DNA from: Agelas oroides
Taxonomy: Eukaryota; Porifera; Demospongiae; Agelasida; Agelasidae
Assembly (NCBI GenBank): GCA_949130485.1
Contig: OX422194.1
Location: 4,352,699 to 4,416,698, forward strand
Direction of reading: 5' to 3'
DNA: 64,000 nucleotides
In this document: positions 25,031 through 35,811 of the stretch, one piece after another
How positions within the stretch are numbered: position 1 is the first letter of the stretch
Layout: each line of letters starts with the position of its first letter
Translations under genes and position numbers: made by a program
The notes under the pieces: model-generated
What the model saw: the letters and a program-made list of their open reading frames with translations, nothing else
Databases searched by the model: none
Told to the model about the DNA's origin: nothing

Positions 25031-28000
25031 GTTAGTTATCCTTTAAGAGTGTAGTATGTTGATGTACATAGCAGCTACACTCCTAAAAGTGTAGACTAAT
25101 ACTAAAGGCACATGTACCTTTGCCACTTGTACTAGGGACATTGCACTGAAGATTGTTGAGAGTGATTACTGGAAAGAGGCCCTGAGAAGCTGTCATGTTG
25201 TGGAAGGGTCTCCTTCTGCAGACAAAAAGCAAGCTCCTACTCCAGTCAGACCACAAGATCCTCCTACAGATATACCAGAAGGTCTTGCTGCAATCAAACC
25301 AGAAGGTCCTCCTGCAGTCATGCTGGAATGTTCTCCTCCTACAATCAAACCAGAAGGTCCTCCTCCTGCAGTCATACCGAAATGTTCCCCTCCCGCAGTC
25401 AATCCAGAGTGTTCTCTTTCTGTAGTCAATACAGAGGGTCATTTTACTGAAACCACTCCCATGAGGGAGCTAATTAAAGAAATGCCAGGTATAGTGTTTC
25501 CAGTGGATCATCTCTATGACTTTGACCTCCTATCTACATGGGCTCTATTGCTTAGGTAGTAATACTTATGATGCACTGGGTTTGTCTGCTAGAGTTGCTT
25601 GCTATTGTTGAAATCACTTTTCCTCGTTAGTTTAATAATGCTTGCCTGTGTATAAAATGTCGTGGTGTTTGTGGTAATTAGCTTGCAAGTGCATTTAACC
25701 CTTTAACTACTAATGACCACTATAGTCATCATTCAACGTTGGCTGCATGTTATCATTTGGTGCAATCCGTTTGTCTGCACTAGCAGAAAGAATGGGACAG
25801 GAGAAGGTGGGTGGGTGACAGCACATGGTGGCTGTTGCAGCTACCGTATTTTTTCAAATAAAACACATGCAATTTAAATAATTTGAGTGGGCATGCGTTA
25901 AGTTAGATCCACCCATAAATTCCAGGAATTGAATTTCTTGCGTTAGATTAGATCATGCGTTGCAAGGGATTCAAACACAAAAATTTTTTGGATCAAACAG
26001 AAATGCAAAGTGTTCCTGGCCTTCAGTTCTCCAGAAGTGAGGTTCTTGATAGACAGCAGCAGCTTCAGCAACAAAAAGTCATATAAACACCAAAGTAGAA
26101 CAGTTATGGGATAGCTCTTTCTCCTGGAAATTGTTCTTGACCGCCCTTTGTTGCCACAAAATAAACTGACTGGGACAACTGAGAGGCTTCATTCCTGGTA
26201 TTGCACTAAATTGGATCAAACCAAAATTAATTAGTGGTGGCTTGCGCTAAGTTTGATCCACCCATAAATTGAATTTCTTGCGCTAGATTGGATCATGCAT
26301 TTTATTTGAATAAATACGATAGCTGTAGAAAAGCCTTGGTTGGCACTAGGTGGGCCATTTTTCTCCTTTCCTGCACAAACGGGCATAGAAAATACTCCTT
26401 TCACCTTGTAGGGGCTTCATTTCTGGCACTGTAGGCAGCTTTCAGTCCAGAGCATTGTTCTCTGATTGGAGAGCCCTGAAAACCGAATGCTCACCAATGA
26501 GTGTGATCAAGGTCATGAGTTTGAAAGATGCTGTGGCTCAAGTTTCCAGTGCTAACTCCCAGCAGAAGTCAAAACACAGATTAAAGAATGTGTCAATTAT
26601 TAGTCTAATAAAAGACAATTCAGTAGTTAATGGGGTATATATATATGTTGAAATTTTTGCAGTGGATAAATTTTGTGTATTTTGTGAGTTAGTCTGGATC
26701 CATGAACAAGTTGTGCATATGTGCCATGCTATGTGCATACTTTTCCACACTTTTGCGCAACATTATTCTCGTAAATGTTTTTCATGTATATACCTATATC
26801 TCAATTGTAGTCAAATCAAAAATGCATTTAAACAAACTTTTTGTTTGCAGATGTTGCTGAGAAAGTCTTGGACAGGTGCACAGAGAGAAAGAAGTATGTT
26901 TACGAATTTCTGGAAGACTTTAAACCACTGTCGTTGTCCTGTTGCCAAGGACGTAAGCATGATGACATTGAAAGCAGACTGCAAAATGAGAATGACCACT
27001 GGGGTCCAAAGCATTTTGAGCGCTTTAACCATCCATTATCCATCATGGTAAGTTGCGATGATAACACATCGTGTATGTTAAGTTTTATCACATCACATGC
27101 ACATCTTGAGAAATGTTACTTTTTAAGTGCTGCTTATGTAATGTTGTAGCACTAATGGTTTTTAATAAGGTAACTATTTGTAATGATACCATGAAGAAGA
27201 ATACATAATGCTTTCGTTCATGCACTCCATCATTCAATCTATACATTGTATATAGTCATTGTACATTCATTCTTTTACAGGTAAAGTACCGGTGCTCTGA
27301 GCTGCTGAAGCATGAGCTAGTTTCCTCATTCTTGAGACAAAAATCGAGATTTGGAGCAGCATTTTACCTTGCTGACTTATTTCTCTATGTCCTCTTCTTG
27401 GTATTTTTGACAGTATATGCTCTCATGGTCCCAACACCCTTGGATGATATCTGTGAGTAAACAGTTTTTTATTCTTTTTGACAAGTACTATGAATATGAC
27501 ATTGATTTTTATTCACAGGTGCAACAAACACTTCTGACCATCCTTCAAATATCACACCGTCCTTGTGTCCAGGTTATTAGTTATTAGCTCCTAGGGCAAT
27601 TGTCAGTATAGGCACTGTTTACTGCTTTATACTATGTGTTTTTTGCAGATTGGAGACAGTATTCTTCAACTTACATTCTTGCCATGCTCACAATCATATT
27701 TGCTACTATTGGACTCTTGTTGCAGTTCTGGAAGTTTTGTACGTTAATGATACGATACTGCAGTCATTTGACAGACTGCAAGTGGCACAACAACTGGAAA
27801 GAATTCCTGTCTCGATCATTTTACGGAACAATCAGATTTCACATGTTTGCGTTTGCTATCGCCTTTGCTGCTGTCTTCCATTTCCCATGCCCTTGTGTTA
27901 CGAATGGCCAATGGCAAGTTGGAGTGCTTGCTGTGTTTCTTGGCTGGATTAACACAATCACCTTTATCAAACTGGTGCCACAGCTTGGAGTCTATGTCCT

Positions 28001-29957
28001 GATGTTCCAGAATGTCATCTATTCCTTTTTCAAAATGTTACTGTTGGGACTTCTCCTGATTGTAGCATTTGGACTGGCTTTCTACATGCTGTTCAGAACC
28101 CCTTCACAAATGGTATGCTTATGAATTGCTTGTCAATGAAAATTGTTCGTAATAAGTACAGTCTGATGCTTGCTTGGTTTATGTTTTCTTGTAGCGCACT
28201 GCTTTCGCTACCCAACGTAGATCTGATGCTTGCTTTATGTTTCTTTCCAGCGAAGTCCCTTTGCTACTCCTGGACTTGCTTTTGTCAAAACTATGACAGC
28301 AGACTTGGACTTTGATGAGATGTTTCGCCTGAGTGACGATGAAGATGAAATTGCATATGTGGGAGCCTCCTACTTGATGTGGATTGCATTTGTGATCATC
28401 CTGGCCATCCTTTTTCAGAACCTACTTGTAAGTCTCTCGATAGCTATAATGGAAATTTACTACATAGGCCACTGTTGAACTTAACAGTTGTAAAGGGGTA
28501 TGTATGCATTACAGGGTAACTTGGAAATGTTCCTGTTTCCGGTGGACCAACTATACTATTGTTTGGAACTCACAATAACTTTGCCCATGATAGATAATCA
28601 AGCAGTTTTACGTACACTCTACTGGGGTATGTATAACGAAATATTTTTATGCTATTGGCACTTGTGGACCTGACCTCTTTCTAGTGATTTTGCAAATAGT
28701 CCAAGACTATGGCTAGTATAGTATAAGGCTAGTGTGCTACTCACTTAAGGACAGTCATCCAGCATGCAAGGAGCATATGTTAGTTATATATTTACCATTT
28801 ATCTACTAATGACATCACCTTTTACAGACTAGTGTGGCTGTTGGTGACATTCAAGAAGTTCGACAAAATGCTCTACTCAGGCAGCGGGAACTTCATGTGA
28901 GTTTGGTTTGCAATCCTCTTGGCTGGCCCATACCAAGCTATAGTTATTATGATTTAACATATCACTGATGCACTAAAGTGAGAATTGACAGTAATCAAAC
29001 AGGCTAGAAACAAGACAAAACAAGAAATGGAAGGGATTTCATTTCCAACACCTTATCAACACCTACTGCAATTGGTGTCAATAGCCTGTTTGTGGCAATT
29101 ATTGACACCAAAACAATCTGGTGACAATCTGGTGTCAATAGATAGGCACAGTGTAAGTGAAAATAGTTGCTATACACTTGGGCATAGCCAAGTTAAGTTA
29201 ATTACTAATATCTGCAGGTGGAACTGCTGCTGAACCTTGAGGAGTTATTGCCACAAACACTTGGTGATATTGATGAACAACAGAAATCTCACAGGACATA
29301 CAGAATCTTTGAATGGTTATGGGAACTTGCTAGTGGTGCAAGTAAAGTGGTAAGTGAACATGCAGGCTATATTCACTGAAGGAAGGCATTCAATTCTGAA
29401 ATGTGACTATATTTTGACTAGAGTTATATGCATAAGTAGTACAAAGTGATTGAACTTCATGAAAGTCGGTGTATAATGGTTAATGACTAAATGAGGAAAA
29501 AACCTAGCTATTACACTACCGAAAACACTCTTACCAGTAATGAAACCACTACATCCAGCCAGAAAAAAATCATATAGATAAACAAGGATTGAGAATGTCC
29601 CATGGTGGCTGTATTTGTGACATGAGTCTGATGATGTTTGTTTGCTGACACATCTCCCAACAAATTATCTTACAATATTTTCCCTCCACATGCCATTAGG
29701 AGCAAGTGCATCCACTGGAACACAAACTTGATCAGGCACTTAGTGAAATTGACAGTATCAAGCAAATACTGAGGGATCACTCCAGAAAACTAGAGGAGAC
29801 AGACAGCACTGTCAAGCAGGTAGAAGGACACCACGAGGTGCATGAGAATCTTGCTCAGCGGACCTCTGAGAAACTTGACATTATGAAAGAACAGTTCCTT
29901 GAGAGGATTGAGAAACTTAGTCGCAAATTTCAACAGTCTTCTGCTGCTGCTTATTAA
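13809..29957 (+). CDS. TRPA-like ankyrin-repeat cation channel, copy B (near complete)
   Basis: 24 coding exons, all GT-AG with matching phases: 13809-14089, 14298-14528, 14628-14775, 15271-15402, 15494-15603, 16663-17109, 20399-20576, 20645-20844, 20957-21289, 21635-22069, 22136-22310, 22382-22590, 22682-22825, 24521-24637, 24851-25030, 25136-25488, 26851-27047, 27281-27452, 27519-27572, 27649-28112, 28251-28427, 28828-28896, 29218-29349, 29700-29957. The sum is 5,196 nt, a multiple of three. The 5' end is uncertain: ATG 13809 gives 1,731 residues and in-frame ATG 13905 gives 1,699; an acceptor-like CAAAG before 13895 leaves room for an upstream exon. Layout: about 26 ankyrin repeats, Pro-rich linker, S1-S6, TRPA-type TRP helix (VAVGDIQEVRQNALLRQREL), coiled coil. 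It is longer than human TRPA1 (about 1,119 residues) mainly through more ankyrin repeats. It would act as a plasma-membrane, non-selective cation channel. It is convergent with the receptor phosphatase. Confidence 0.88.
14142..14229 (+). pseudogene. ankyrin exon remnant in an intron
   Basis: After an AATTAG acceptor-like site the sequence reads, in the phase set by the previous exon, an ankyrin-like stretch (MAAKQNIMDALKLLVKKDVD) and then TGA. No good donor follows. The flanking exons (14089 and 14298) join in phase without it. It is probably a decayed ankyrin exon; if ever included it would terminate the protein. Confidence 0.55.
14922..15151. mobile_element. MITE in TRPA intron, CCCGTGTAGAAATC family
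   Basis: Inverted ends: catcccgtgtagaaatcg on the left and gatttctacacaggactg on the right, with inner arms matching around 'aacttccgt'. It is 230 bp with no coding capacity. The same family is present at 23804-23967 in another intron of this gene. Confidence 0.8.
15604..16662 (+). other. TRPA copy B intron with inverted repeat and tRNA-like sequence
   Basis: Non-coding interval between exons ending 15603 and starting 16663. It holds an inverted repeat at 15949-16012 (gggcactctttca against tgaaagagtgccc) whose loop carries a 17-base direct duplication, and the tRNA-like sequence at 16189-16265. Confidence 0.7.
16189..16265 (+). other. tRNA-derived sequence (tRNA-Thr-like, AGT), probable SINE head or pseudo-tRNA
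   Basis: D arm GCTT/GAGC, anticodon stem TCTGA/TCAGA with loop CTAGTAT (anticodon AGT, U33 present), a 5-base variable loop, and T arm TTGGG-TTCGAAT-CCCAG all fold. The seven bases expected for the acceptor stem do not pair (GTCCAAG against ATGTATC). A run of T's at 16270-16276 could end Pol III transcription. So this is not a working tRNA. It is most likely the head of a tRNA-derived SINE inserted in the channel intron. Confidence 0.6.
17110..20398 (+). other. large TRPA copy B intron
   Basis: 3.3 kb without a supported exon; flanking exons join in phase. It contains a G-run facing a C-run at 18556-18602 and, at 20266-20300, a short degenerate copy of the following acceptor and exon start (ctacagtggagcaaac against ctacagtggggcaaac). 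Confidence 0.65.
18556..18602. repeat. G-run / C-run self-complementary tract
   Basis: About 17 purines, almost all G, are followed by eight bases and then about 20 C. On either strand this could form a G:C hairpin or a quadruplex. Confidence 0.75.
22826..24520 (+). other. TRPA copy B intron with poly-C tract and MITE
   Basis: Contains a poly-C tract (22848-22866) and the MITE at 23804-23967. Near 24178-24215 it carries 'accagcacttaacaacacgtg', which also lies directly upstream of the gene at 13810-13830. Flanking exons (22825 and 24521) join in phase. Confidence 0.65.
23804..23967. mobile_element. MITE, GGCAGTCCCGTGTAGAAATC family
   Basis: The ends catatgtggcagtccc and gggactgccacatatg are perfect inverted repeats. 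The internal sequence matches the element at 14922-15151 (aacttccgt, catacg.gcttc.tag). It is shorter than that copy, so it is an internally altered family member. Confidence 0.8.
25136..25488 (+). CDS. TRPA copy B, Pro-rich linker exon
   Basis: Begins with the end of the ankyrin region (DIALKIVESDYWKEALRSC) and then runs into a low-complexity stretch of repeated KPEGPPAV-type units encoded by imperfect tandem repeats of 33-36 nt (about 25240-25430). It ends with TTPMRELIKEMPG at donor 25488 (phase 1). The linker joins the ankyrin array to the pre-S1 region. Such spacers vary fast, and repeat number may be polymorphic. The reverse strand is also open by composition and is not a gene. Confidence 0.8.
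25489..26850 (+). other. TRPA copy B intron
   Basis: Between the linker exon and the pre-S1 exon. It holds the MITE at 25841-26323. The open frame starting 26455 is intronic except for its overlap with exon 26851-27047. Confidence 0.6.
25841..26323. mobile_element. MITE with CCGTATTTTTTCAAATAAAA ends
   Basis: The left end ctaccgtattttttcaaata and the reverse complement of the right end (near cgtatttattcaaataaaat) match, followed by inverted segments with 'ttaga.c.atgc' and 'cccataaatt.aattt'. About 480 bp, non-coding. Confidence 0.7.
26851..28427 (+). CDS. TRPA copy B, pre-S1 to S6 exons (channel domain)
   Basis: Exon 26851-27047 encodes the pre-S1 linker (WGPKHFERFNHPLSIM). 27281-27452 encodes S1 (LADLFLYVLFLVFLTVYALM). 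27519-27572 encodes an extracellular loop with N-glycosylation sites (NTS, NIT). 27649-28112 encodes S2 to S5 (YILAMLTIIFATIGLLLQF; FAFAIAFAAVFHF; VGVLAVFLGWINTITFIKLV; FKMLLLGLLLIVAFGLAFYM). 28251-28427 encodes the pore end and S6. The W-N-P-GVYV pattern between S3 and S4 is typical of TRPA. The S5-S6 loop is rich in acidic residues (LSDDEDE). Confidence 0.88.
28828..29957 (+). CDS. TRPA copy B, TRP helix and coiled-coil tail exons
   Basis: Exons 28828-28896 (TSVAVGDIQEVRQNALLRQR), 29218-29349 (LLNLEELLPQ) and 29700-29957 (HKLDQALSEIDSIKQILRDH, then a charged heptad-like tail) end at TAA 29955-29957. In TRPA1 the C-terminal coiled coil lies on the tetramer axis. Divergence from copy A is low, mostly single substitutions and no indels in coding sequence, while the introns differ more. 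That suggests purifying selection on both copies. Confidence 0.87.
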
Positions 29958-30270
29958 TTTTTTGCTCCTATGGAAGTCTTAGATAACCCTTGGATTGAAA
30001 CTATGCTATTGTATTCCTTGTTTACTAGCTCTATTGCATAATTTTCAGCATAATTGTGCTTCTCATAGAAGATGACCTTGTATTTAGCTCCCATGGAAGC
30101 TTTTGTCTGGAATGTACAACTCATACATGAAGCTATCTTGATTTGGATTGAAACCATGCTATTAAATTGTTAGCTAACTAGGTTGCATGGTCCCAAGGCT
30201 TAACTATATTTACCGACTCTAGAGTACTAGTAACCTTCTGTGGTATAACCATGATTGCGTAAGTGTTAAT

Positions 30271-30276
30271 TTTATT
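30271..30276 (-). terminator. candidate poly(A) signal AATAAA of the receptor phosphatase
   Basis: AATAAA on the minus strand about 207 bases downstream of the stop. It lies upstream of the candidate channel signal at 30317 as seen on the plus strand, so the two 3' UTRs would overlap. Confidence 0.5.
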
Positions 30277-30316
30277 TGAACTTAACTGGGACAACAAGTG
30301 CACTGAGTGTTCTGTA

Positions 30317-30322
30317 AATAAA
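30317..30322 (+). terminator. candidate poly(A) signal AATAAA of TRPA copy B
   Basis: AATAAA 360 bases after the stop, with a weaker ATTAAA at 30171-30176. The corresponding place in copy A reads ataaatc (about 3435), without a canonical hexamer. Confidence 0.45.
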
Positions 30323-30482
30323 AAGTTAGCAACAACAATACGATAATTATCAAAAAGTGAAAAGCATTATATAAAGGGATCTGAAAATGGACATCATAAT
30401 ATTATTAGGTGTTTGTTTGCATACACAAAACGAAATAAATGACAATAACACCATTACACAACTTGGTCAATGCATGGAGAAG

Positions 30483-30875
30483 CTAGGCTTCTGCACTATG
30501 GGTACTGAAATTTGAGGCTGCTGAATGGCGCTGGTGTGGATCTCTGTGGGGCAGCAGCTGGCTTCCAGTGTAGCCATTGAGACTGCTAGGGTATGGAGAA
30601 GAGTTTGTGTGTTGTGTACCGAAGGTGCTGGTGGCATCACTCCCACCATAGATGTGTGACCCAGTGCTACGGCTGAGTTCGCGGTTCCGCAAGGGCTGAT
30701 GTGCTGATGGTCTCGAGAAGGAATCATTGCGAGTTGGGGAGGAGGTCCTGCTTCTACTTTTTCTTGAGCGAAGTTCACTGGCATTGGAGCCTGTGCTGCG
30801 TTGGCGGAAGTGCAGAAGTATGTCAGATGAACGCACATATTCCGCTGCAGCATCATAGCAGAAATGATATTGCTC
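30483..30875 (-). CDS. receptor phosphatase last exon, end of D2 plus Ser/Arg-rich tail
   Basis: Begins with the last D2 helix ([18 protein letters not shown]) and continues for about 110 residues of low-complexity tail ([31 protein letters not shown]), ending at TAG 30485-30483. LAR receptors normally end close to D2, so this tail is an extension. A decayed duplicate of this exon lies at 3635-3915. Confidence 0.88.
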   Translation of the reverse strand, partial: EQYHFCYDAAAEYVRSSDILLHFRQRSTGSNASELRSRKSRSRTSSPTRNDSFSRPSAHQPLRNRELSRSTGSHIYGGSDATSTFGTQHTNSSPYPSSLNGYTGSQLLPHRDPHQRHSAASNFSTHSAEA

Positions 30876-33800
30876 CTGCAAGGAGAGAAGTAGTTACACA
30901 AGTAATTTAACGCTCTAATAAGCCACACCTAGCCTTATTCCCAGGCCCAAATGGAGAAGAAAAGGTCTGATTTCAAAGTTCAATTTCTATAATCATATCA
31001 CTTCTGGTGAACTCTGTCAACTTCTCATTGCATTTGCACATGCACTCATTGGATTTCAGTACACTTGTGACATCATAGTTAATACCAAATATTATAATGT
31101 CCGATTATTCATCACAGCAAGCTTTTAGAGTGGCCTATATAATACTCTTGATTGTACTCATCAGCCAGATTAATAACAGAAAATGCCTAGGCATAATACA
31201 ACTAGTGTGTACGGTGATCACATCCAGAGCAGGAGGAGTCTATCTATGAAGACACCATTCCAAAGCACAGTATGAACTGCTCCTTAATTTTGGGCCAGCA
31301 CACATAACTATTTGTTCTTCTCACCAGTGTCTGCACTGTTGCAGGTCTCTGTATCCGCAGGTTCTTCACAGTTTGGAACACATCCACCACCCCCTCTGCC
31401 TGCATCCTATCAATAATGATGTGTAGTGCTACAAATACTCCACTTCGACCAATTCCATTGCTGAAGGGAGAAAAAGAAAGTAAACCAATCAAACACACAA
31501 CTTCATTTTAGTTCACCAATACCAATTGGTGTAAGTAAAATTTCGTGCTGTGATATCATGGTATAAGATGTTGATGTTCAGGGCTTGGTTGTGTATATAT
31601 AGCTACACTTCTGCTTGTTATCTAACATGTTTCTTGAATAAACACTGAAAGCATGTAATCGGACAATGCCTTACAAAAATTACAAATGCCACGTGGGCTT
31701 GTCTTTTAGTCGTAGTAGATCATAGCTAGAGTAGATACTGACTCATCCAGTAGTCAACTACTTTCAGCGGGGATAAGGGTGGCCACGAGCGGCACCCAGA
31801 AGGACACCTGGAGTGTGAATACTTTATTGTGTGAGGTCTAAGCTTCGTGTTTTAGTCAACTAGACTGACACTGACATATCCAGCAATCAAGTGCTTGGGT
31901 GTCACTGGGCAAGAACAACAGTCAGGAGGGACACCTTCTGTCGGGCTACTTTACTATGCACTGTCTAAGTTAACAAGCCACTTAACACTGGCAGACAAAG
32001 TGGCATGCGACAAATCCTGCTGCTAAAGCTACACATGCATGGTCAAGCCAGCAGTTTATTGCTCACTCAGACTCCCCTCGAAGCAGCTTCCTAGTTTTGT
32101 GGTTCATAGTAAAACCACAGAGCTTAGTGGGTTTCATTCAAAATTTAATGCTGCAGCACAGAAATGACCAATTCACAAACTGTGCATGCAACCAGTCAAT
32201 CTCACCTGCAGTGGACCATAATGGGGGCCTTAGTATTCAGGGTAATGTGAAGCTTCTGGATCTCTCTGATGAACTCCATCAGGATGAGGGGGGAACCTGG
32301 GACCCCTACCTCTGGCCAGTCATGGAACTGAAAGTGGCGCACCATACGCTTCTGACCAGACTGGGGGGTATAGAGAGGAGGAGGAGAAGGGAGGGAGGAA
32401 GGGAGACAGGAGGGGAGGAGGAAGGAGAAAGAAGGTAGGGAGAAAGGAAGCAAGGAAGGGAGGAAGGAAAGAAAAAAAGAAAGGAAGGGGAAGGGAAGAG
32501 GGAAAAAGGAGGGAGGTTAAAAACCAACTAGTGAGGTACAATACGAGAACAGTAACTTCAAACGTACAGTGTATATGCAGTAAGTCTTACCTCTTTGTTT
32601 GTGACATGCAGTTCTCTGTATGTGTAGTGTTCAGAGTTTCTTTCCACAGCCATCTCCACCATGACTCCACCATGGGTCTCAGCACTGAGGGGCTCCTTTG
32701 GCCAGTACTGCACACAGCGCTCCTGGTTAGAGGAGAAGGAAGGAAGCTGTCATCTGCAACTCACTTGGGATCACATGATTGGAAACTAGCATGCAAGTGG
32801 TTCATCTATATCCCAAATAATAATTGGAGTGAGCCTGAGCAGTCCCACACTGCTTATCAGTTGAATAGCTATGTACAAACCCTGCTAGCTACACAATCTG
32901 TGTGCTATATAATGTGAAGCCTTAGCTGCTCTGCATTGCTCGCTCAGGCTTGTTACACAACATTGCCCTAGTGACACACTGATACTTTCGTCACTTTGTC
33001 ACGTTGTGTAGAGTGCTGTTGGCAGGAGATGCCATGTTGACCAAGCTGACCAAGCATGAGTACCATGGGGTTTGATGCGAGGTGAAGCATGCAGAAGTAC
33101 ACCAATGTATGTGTATACAAGAAGAGCATTACACAGTGATCTTGATTGCAGTGCTAAAATACTCACTGTTCCCTTCTCCATCAGCTGTGTGAGCATGACA
33201 ATGACTGGGGGGTTGTACTGCGCCACCATCCGCCAAAAGTCAACCACTGTGTTGTGCAGGGGGCCCTGTGTCATGATGAACGCCCTGCGACTATGGTAGC
33301 TCTGAGGATGGAAGTGCATTGTGTCATAGTGGGCTTCAGTCATTGTGAGTACACTGGGCTGTCCCAGTTAGAACTATGTGGACACCCTCCTTCCTAATCA
33401 TACTCACAGCAATATGTACTGCCAAGCCATGGACTTAGACAGCTAGGCTTGTTGACTTTCAGTATAAGCTGCACTTTATCAGTAACCTACTAGCATATAC
33501 CATCCGATACCTGACATTGGTGACCTAGTACTTCTATAATGACCCATGTACCACTTAATGCACTCATGCATAGAACCTAGACTATATCATGTGTAGTAAT
33601 CAAAGTGCAATGCTACCTTGGATCATATACAACATTCCACACACAAAATTAGAGAACCTATAAGTGCTACAACCGATTACTAACTATAGAGTAGTATGAC
33701 ATTGAGAGTGAGCACTAATGTGGGATCAAATTAATGTCCCATTTTTTGTGTATTTTGTATAGCTTACATCGATGTGGCTGGCATTGATGTAGTCAGAGCC

Positions 33801-35722
33801 ATCCACTCCTCTGAGATACTCCAAGCACACCCGATTTGTCTCATCTATAGAAAACCAGGACGCAGCAACCAGTGTGCATACAATGTAAGAACACAGTGAA
33901 GCCTCAGTAGGGAAGAATGCTCTACTCTAAGTGAGAAGGGCCATTCTTCTGTTTGAAGCACACTGTTGTGCTACAGTGTGGTTGGACATCATTAAGACTA
34001 CCTCTACTTTCACTACACTCTTTAATGAGAGACTCACAAGGTAGTACGTTGACATATCTGTTTTTGCTCTTGTTGGCATCTCTGTTTGCTGTGGCAAATC
34101 TGTGGGGATCATTCTTGTTAATCACCAAACGCTGTGGATGAGATAAAAGAGATGAAGATACTTGTCATTCAATGTAAACTATCCTCCACTCAACATCTCC
34201 CCTCTCTCCCTCCCCCTCTCTTCCTCCCACCATCATTCCCTTTTCCCTTCCTCCCTCCCCCTCTCTTCCTCCCTCCCTGGCTCCCTTTACTACTGCCTTT
34301 AAAAATGATATTTGTGCATCAAAGCTGACATCCTAAAGTCTTGGTGAAATGATATTATGGTTGCAAACCATGTCTTGAGCTCATAGACCCTCCATGAGTG
34401 ATGAGGGAAGAAAAACCTGATACTATGGTGATGGCTATTAAGTATTGTACTATTGTTGCAATGTACCGTAGATCTGGAAATATTTGTTGGAAAAACTATT
34501 TTCATGGTTTGCGTAAACCACGAAAATAAAACAACGAATAGTCATTCCTGTCAGCACACGGTTTCACAACGCAGCTAGCTAGGTGTTTTGCGCCAGATGG
34601 CTGTTCTCGTTTCACAGCACAGCAAGCAATCGATGGTTATTTCGTGCGAGACGGCCTCTTCTTCGACACCCACAGGTGACTCATGGCAAATGCGTGACAA
34701 CTTTCAACTTTCTCAGTGTCTGATAATCGTCCATCTTTACTGTCACGATATGTGTCTACAGTGTTCTTCGGTACTCTTTCTCATGCCATGAATGCAGCAA
34801 GCTGTTCGTTTCTCGACGTGCGTAGTCTTGTTCCAGATCACTAAACCTGGGAACGTAGAATCAATACCGTTATTGTGGGTGTCCTAGACCACTTACACAA
34901 AATAGTACAACACGAAAAATTTCCAGATCTACGGTGTATCTACTAGTGTATTTCTATTCAAACTAGTACTTAAAAACTGCTAAAAAATGGTTTTGTAATG
35001 AGTAGGGGGAAAAACACCACTTTTTGACCAGTAAGCACAATGGGAGCAGGCGAAATGGCAGTAGGTGAACCGGGAATATCCCTTCCTCCTCTCTCCACCC
35101 TCCCTCCCTTTGTTCCTCTCTTTCTCCCTCCATCCCTCCTTTCCCCGTCTCCCATTCTCTTTCTCCCTCCATCCCTCCCTTCCCAATCTCCCATCCTCAC
35201 CCTCCCATACCTTGAACTGAAGCTCAATGTAGGTGGTGTCCACTTCATCCTGCTGGGGGATCACCTGACACAGTTCACTGACATACTCAGTCAGCTGATC
35301 TAGTGGCACCTCTGTGTTTCCACAGACAATGGCTTCTGCAACTGCCTCATAGATAAAGAAATACTGGTCCTGTGGAGGGGTTAATATACTATAGCTACAA
35401 GTTCACCCGGTAGATTAGTAGATTGAACCTCCTTTGGTGCTACGTACACCATCAGCTAGGTATTTCACACATAAAATTATAGTCATGCAGCAACAAGACC
35501 CACATGTACTTAAACACACGTACTTCAGTTTGGACCATACAGTTTCTCTGTGCTCTGAGCAAGGTGACGTGGGCATAGATATCCATAGTATGGTCTTGAT
35601 GTTTTAGTCGGTGTAGCATAGTGTCTATGACTATGAATGTTCCAGTGCGGCCCACACCTTGTGTGTGAGTGTGTGTGTGAGTGTGAGTGAGTGTGAGTGT
35701 GTGTGTGTGTGTGTGCGTGCGC

Positions 35723-35811
<89 letters not shown>

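Noticed and set aside
25083..25442. 119-codon minus-strand frame with repeated FWFDCRRRTF units
   Set aside because: Antisense of the channel's Pro-rich linker repeats.
26455..27051. 198-codon plus-strand frame
   Set aside because: Mostly intron; only 26851-27047 is an exon, and there in another frame.
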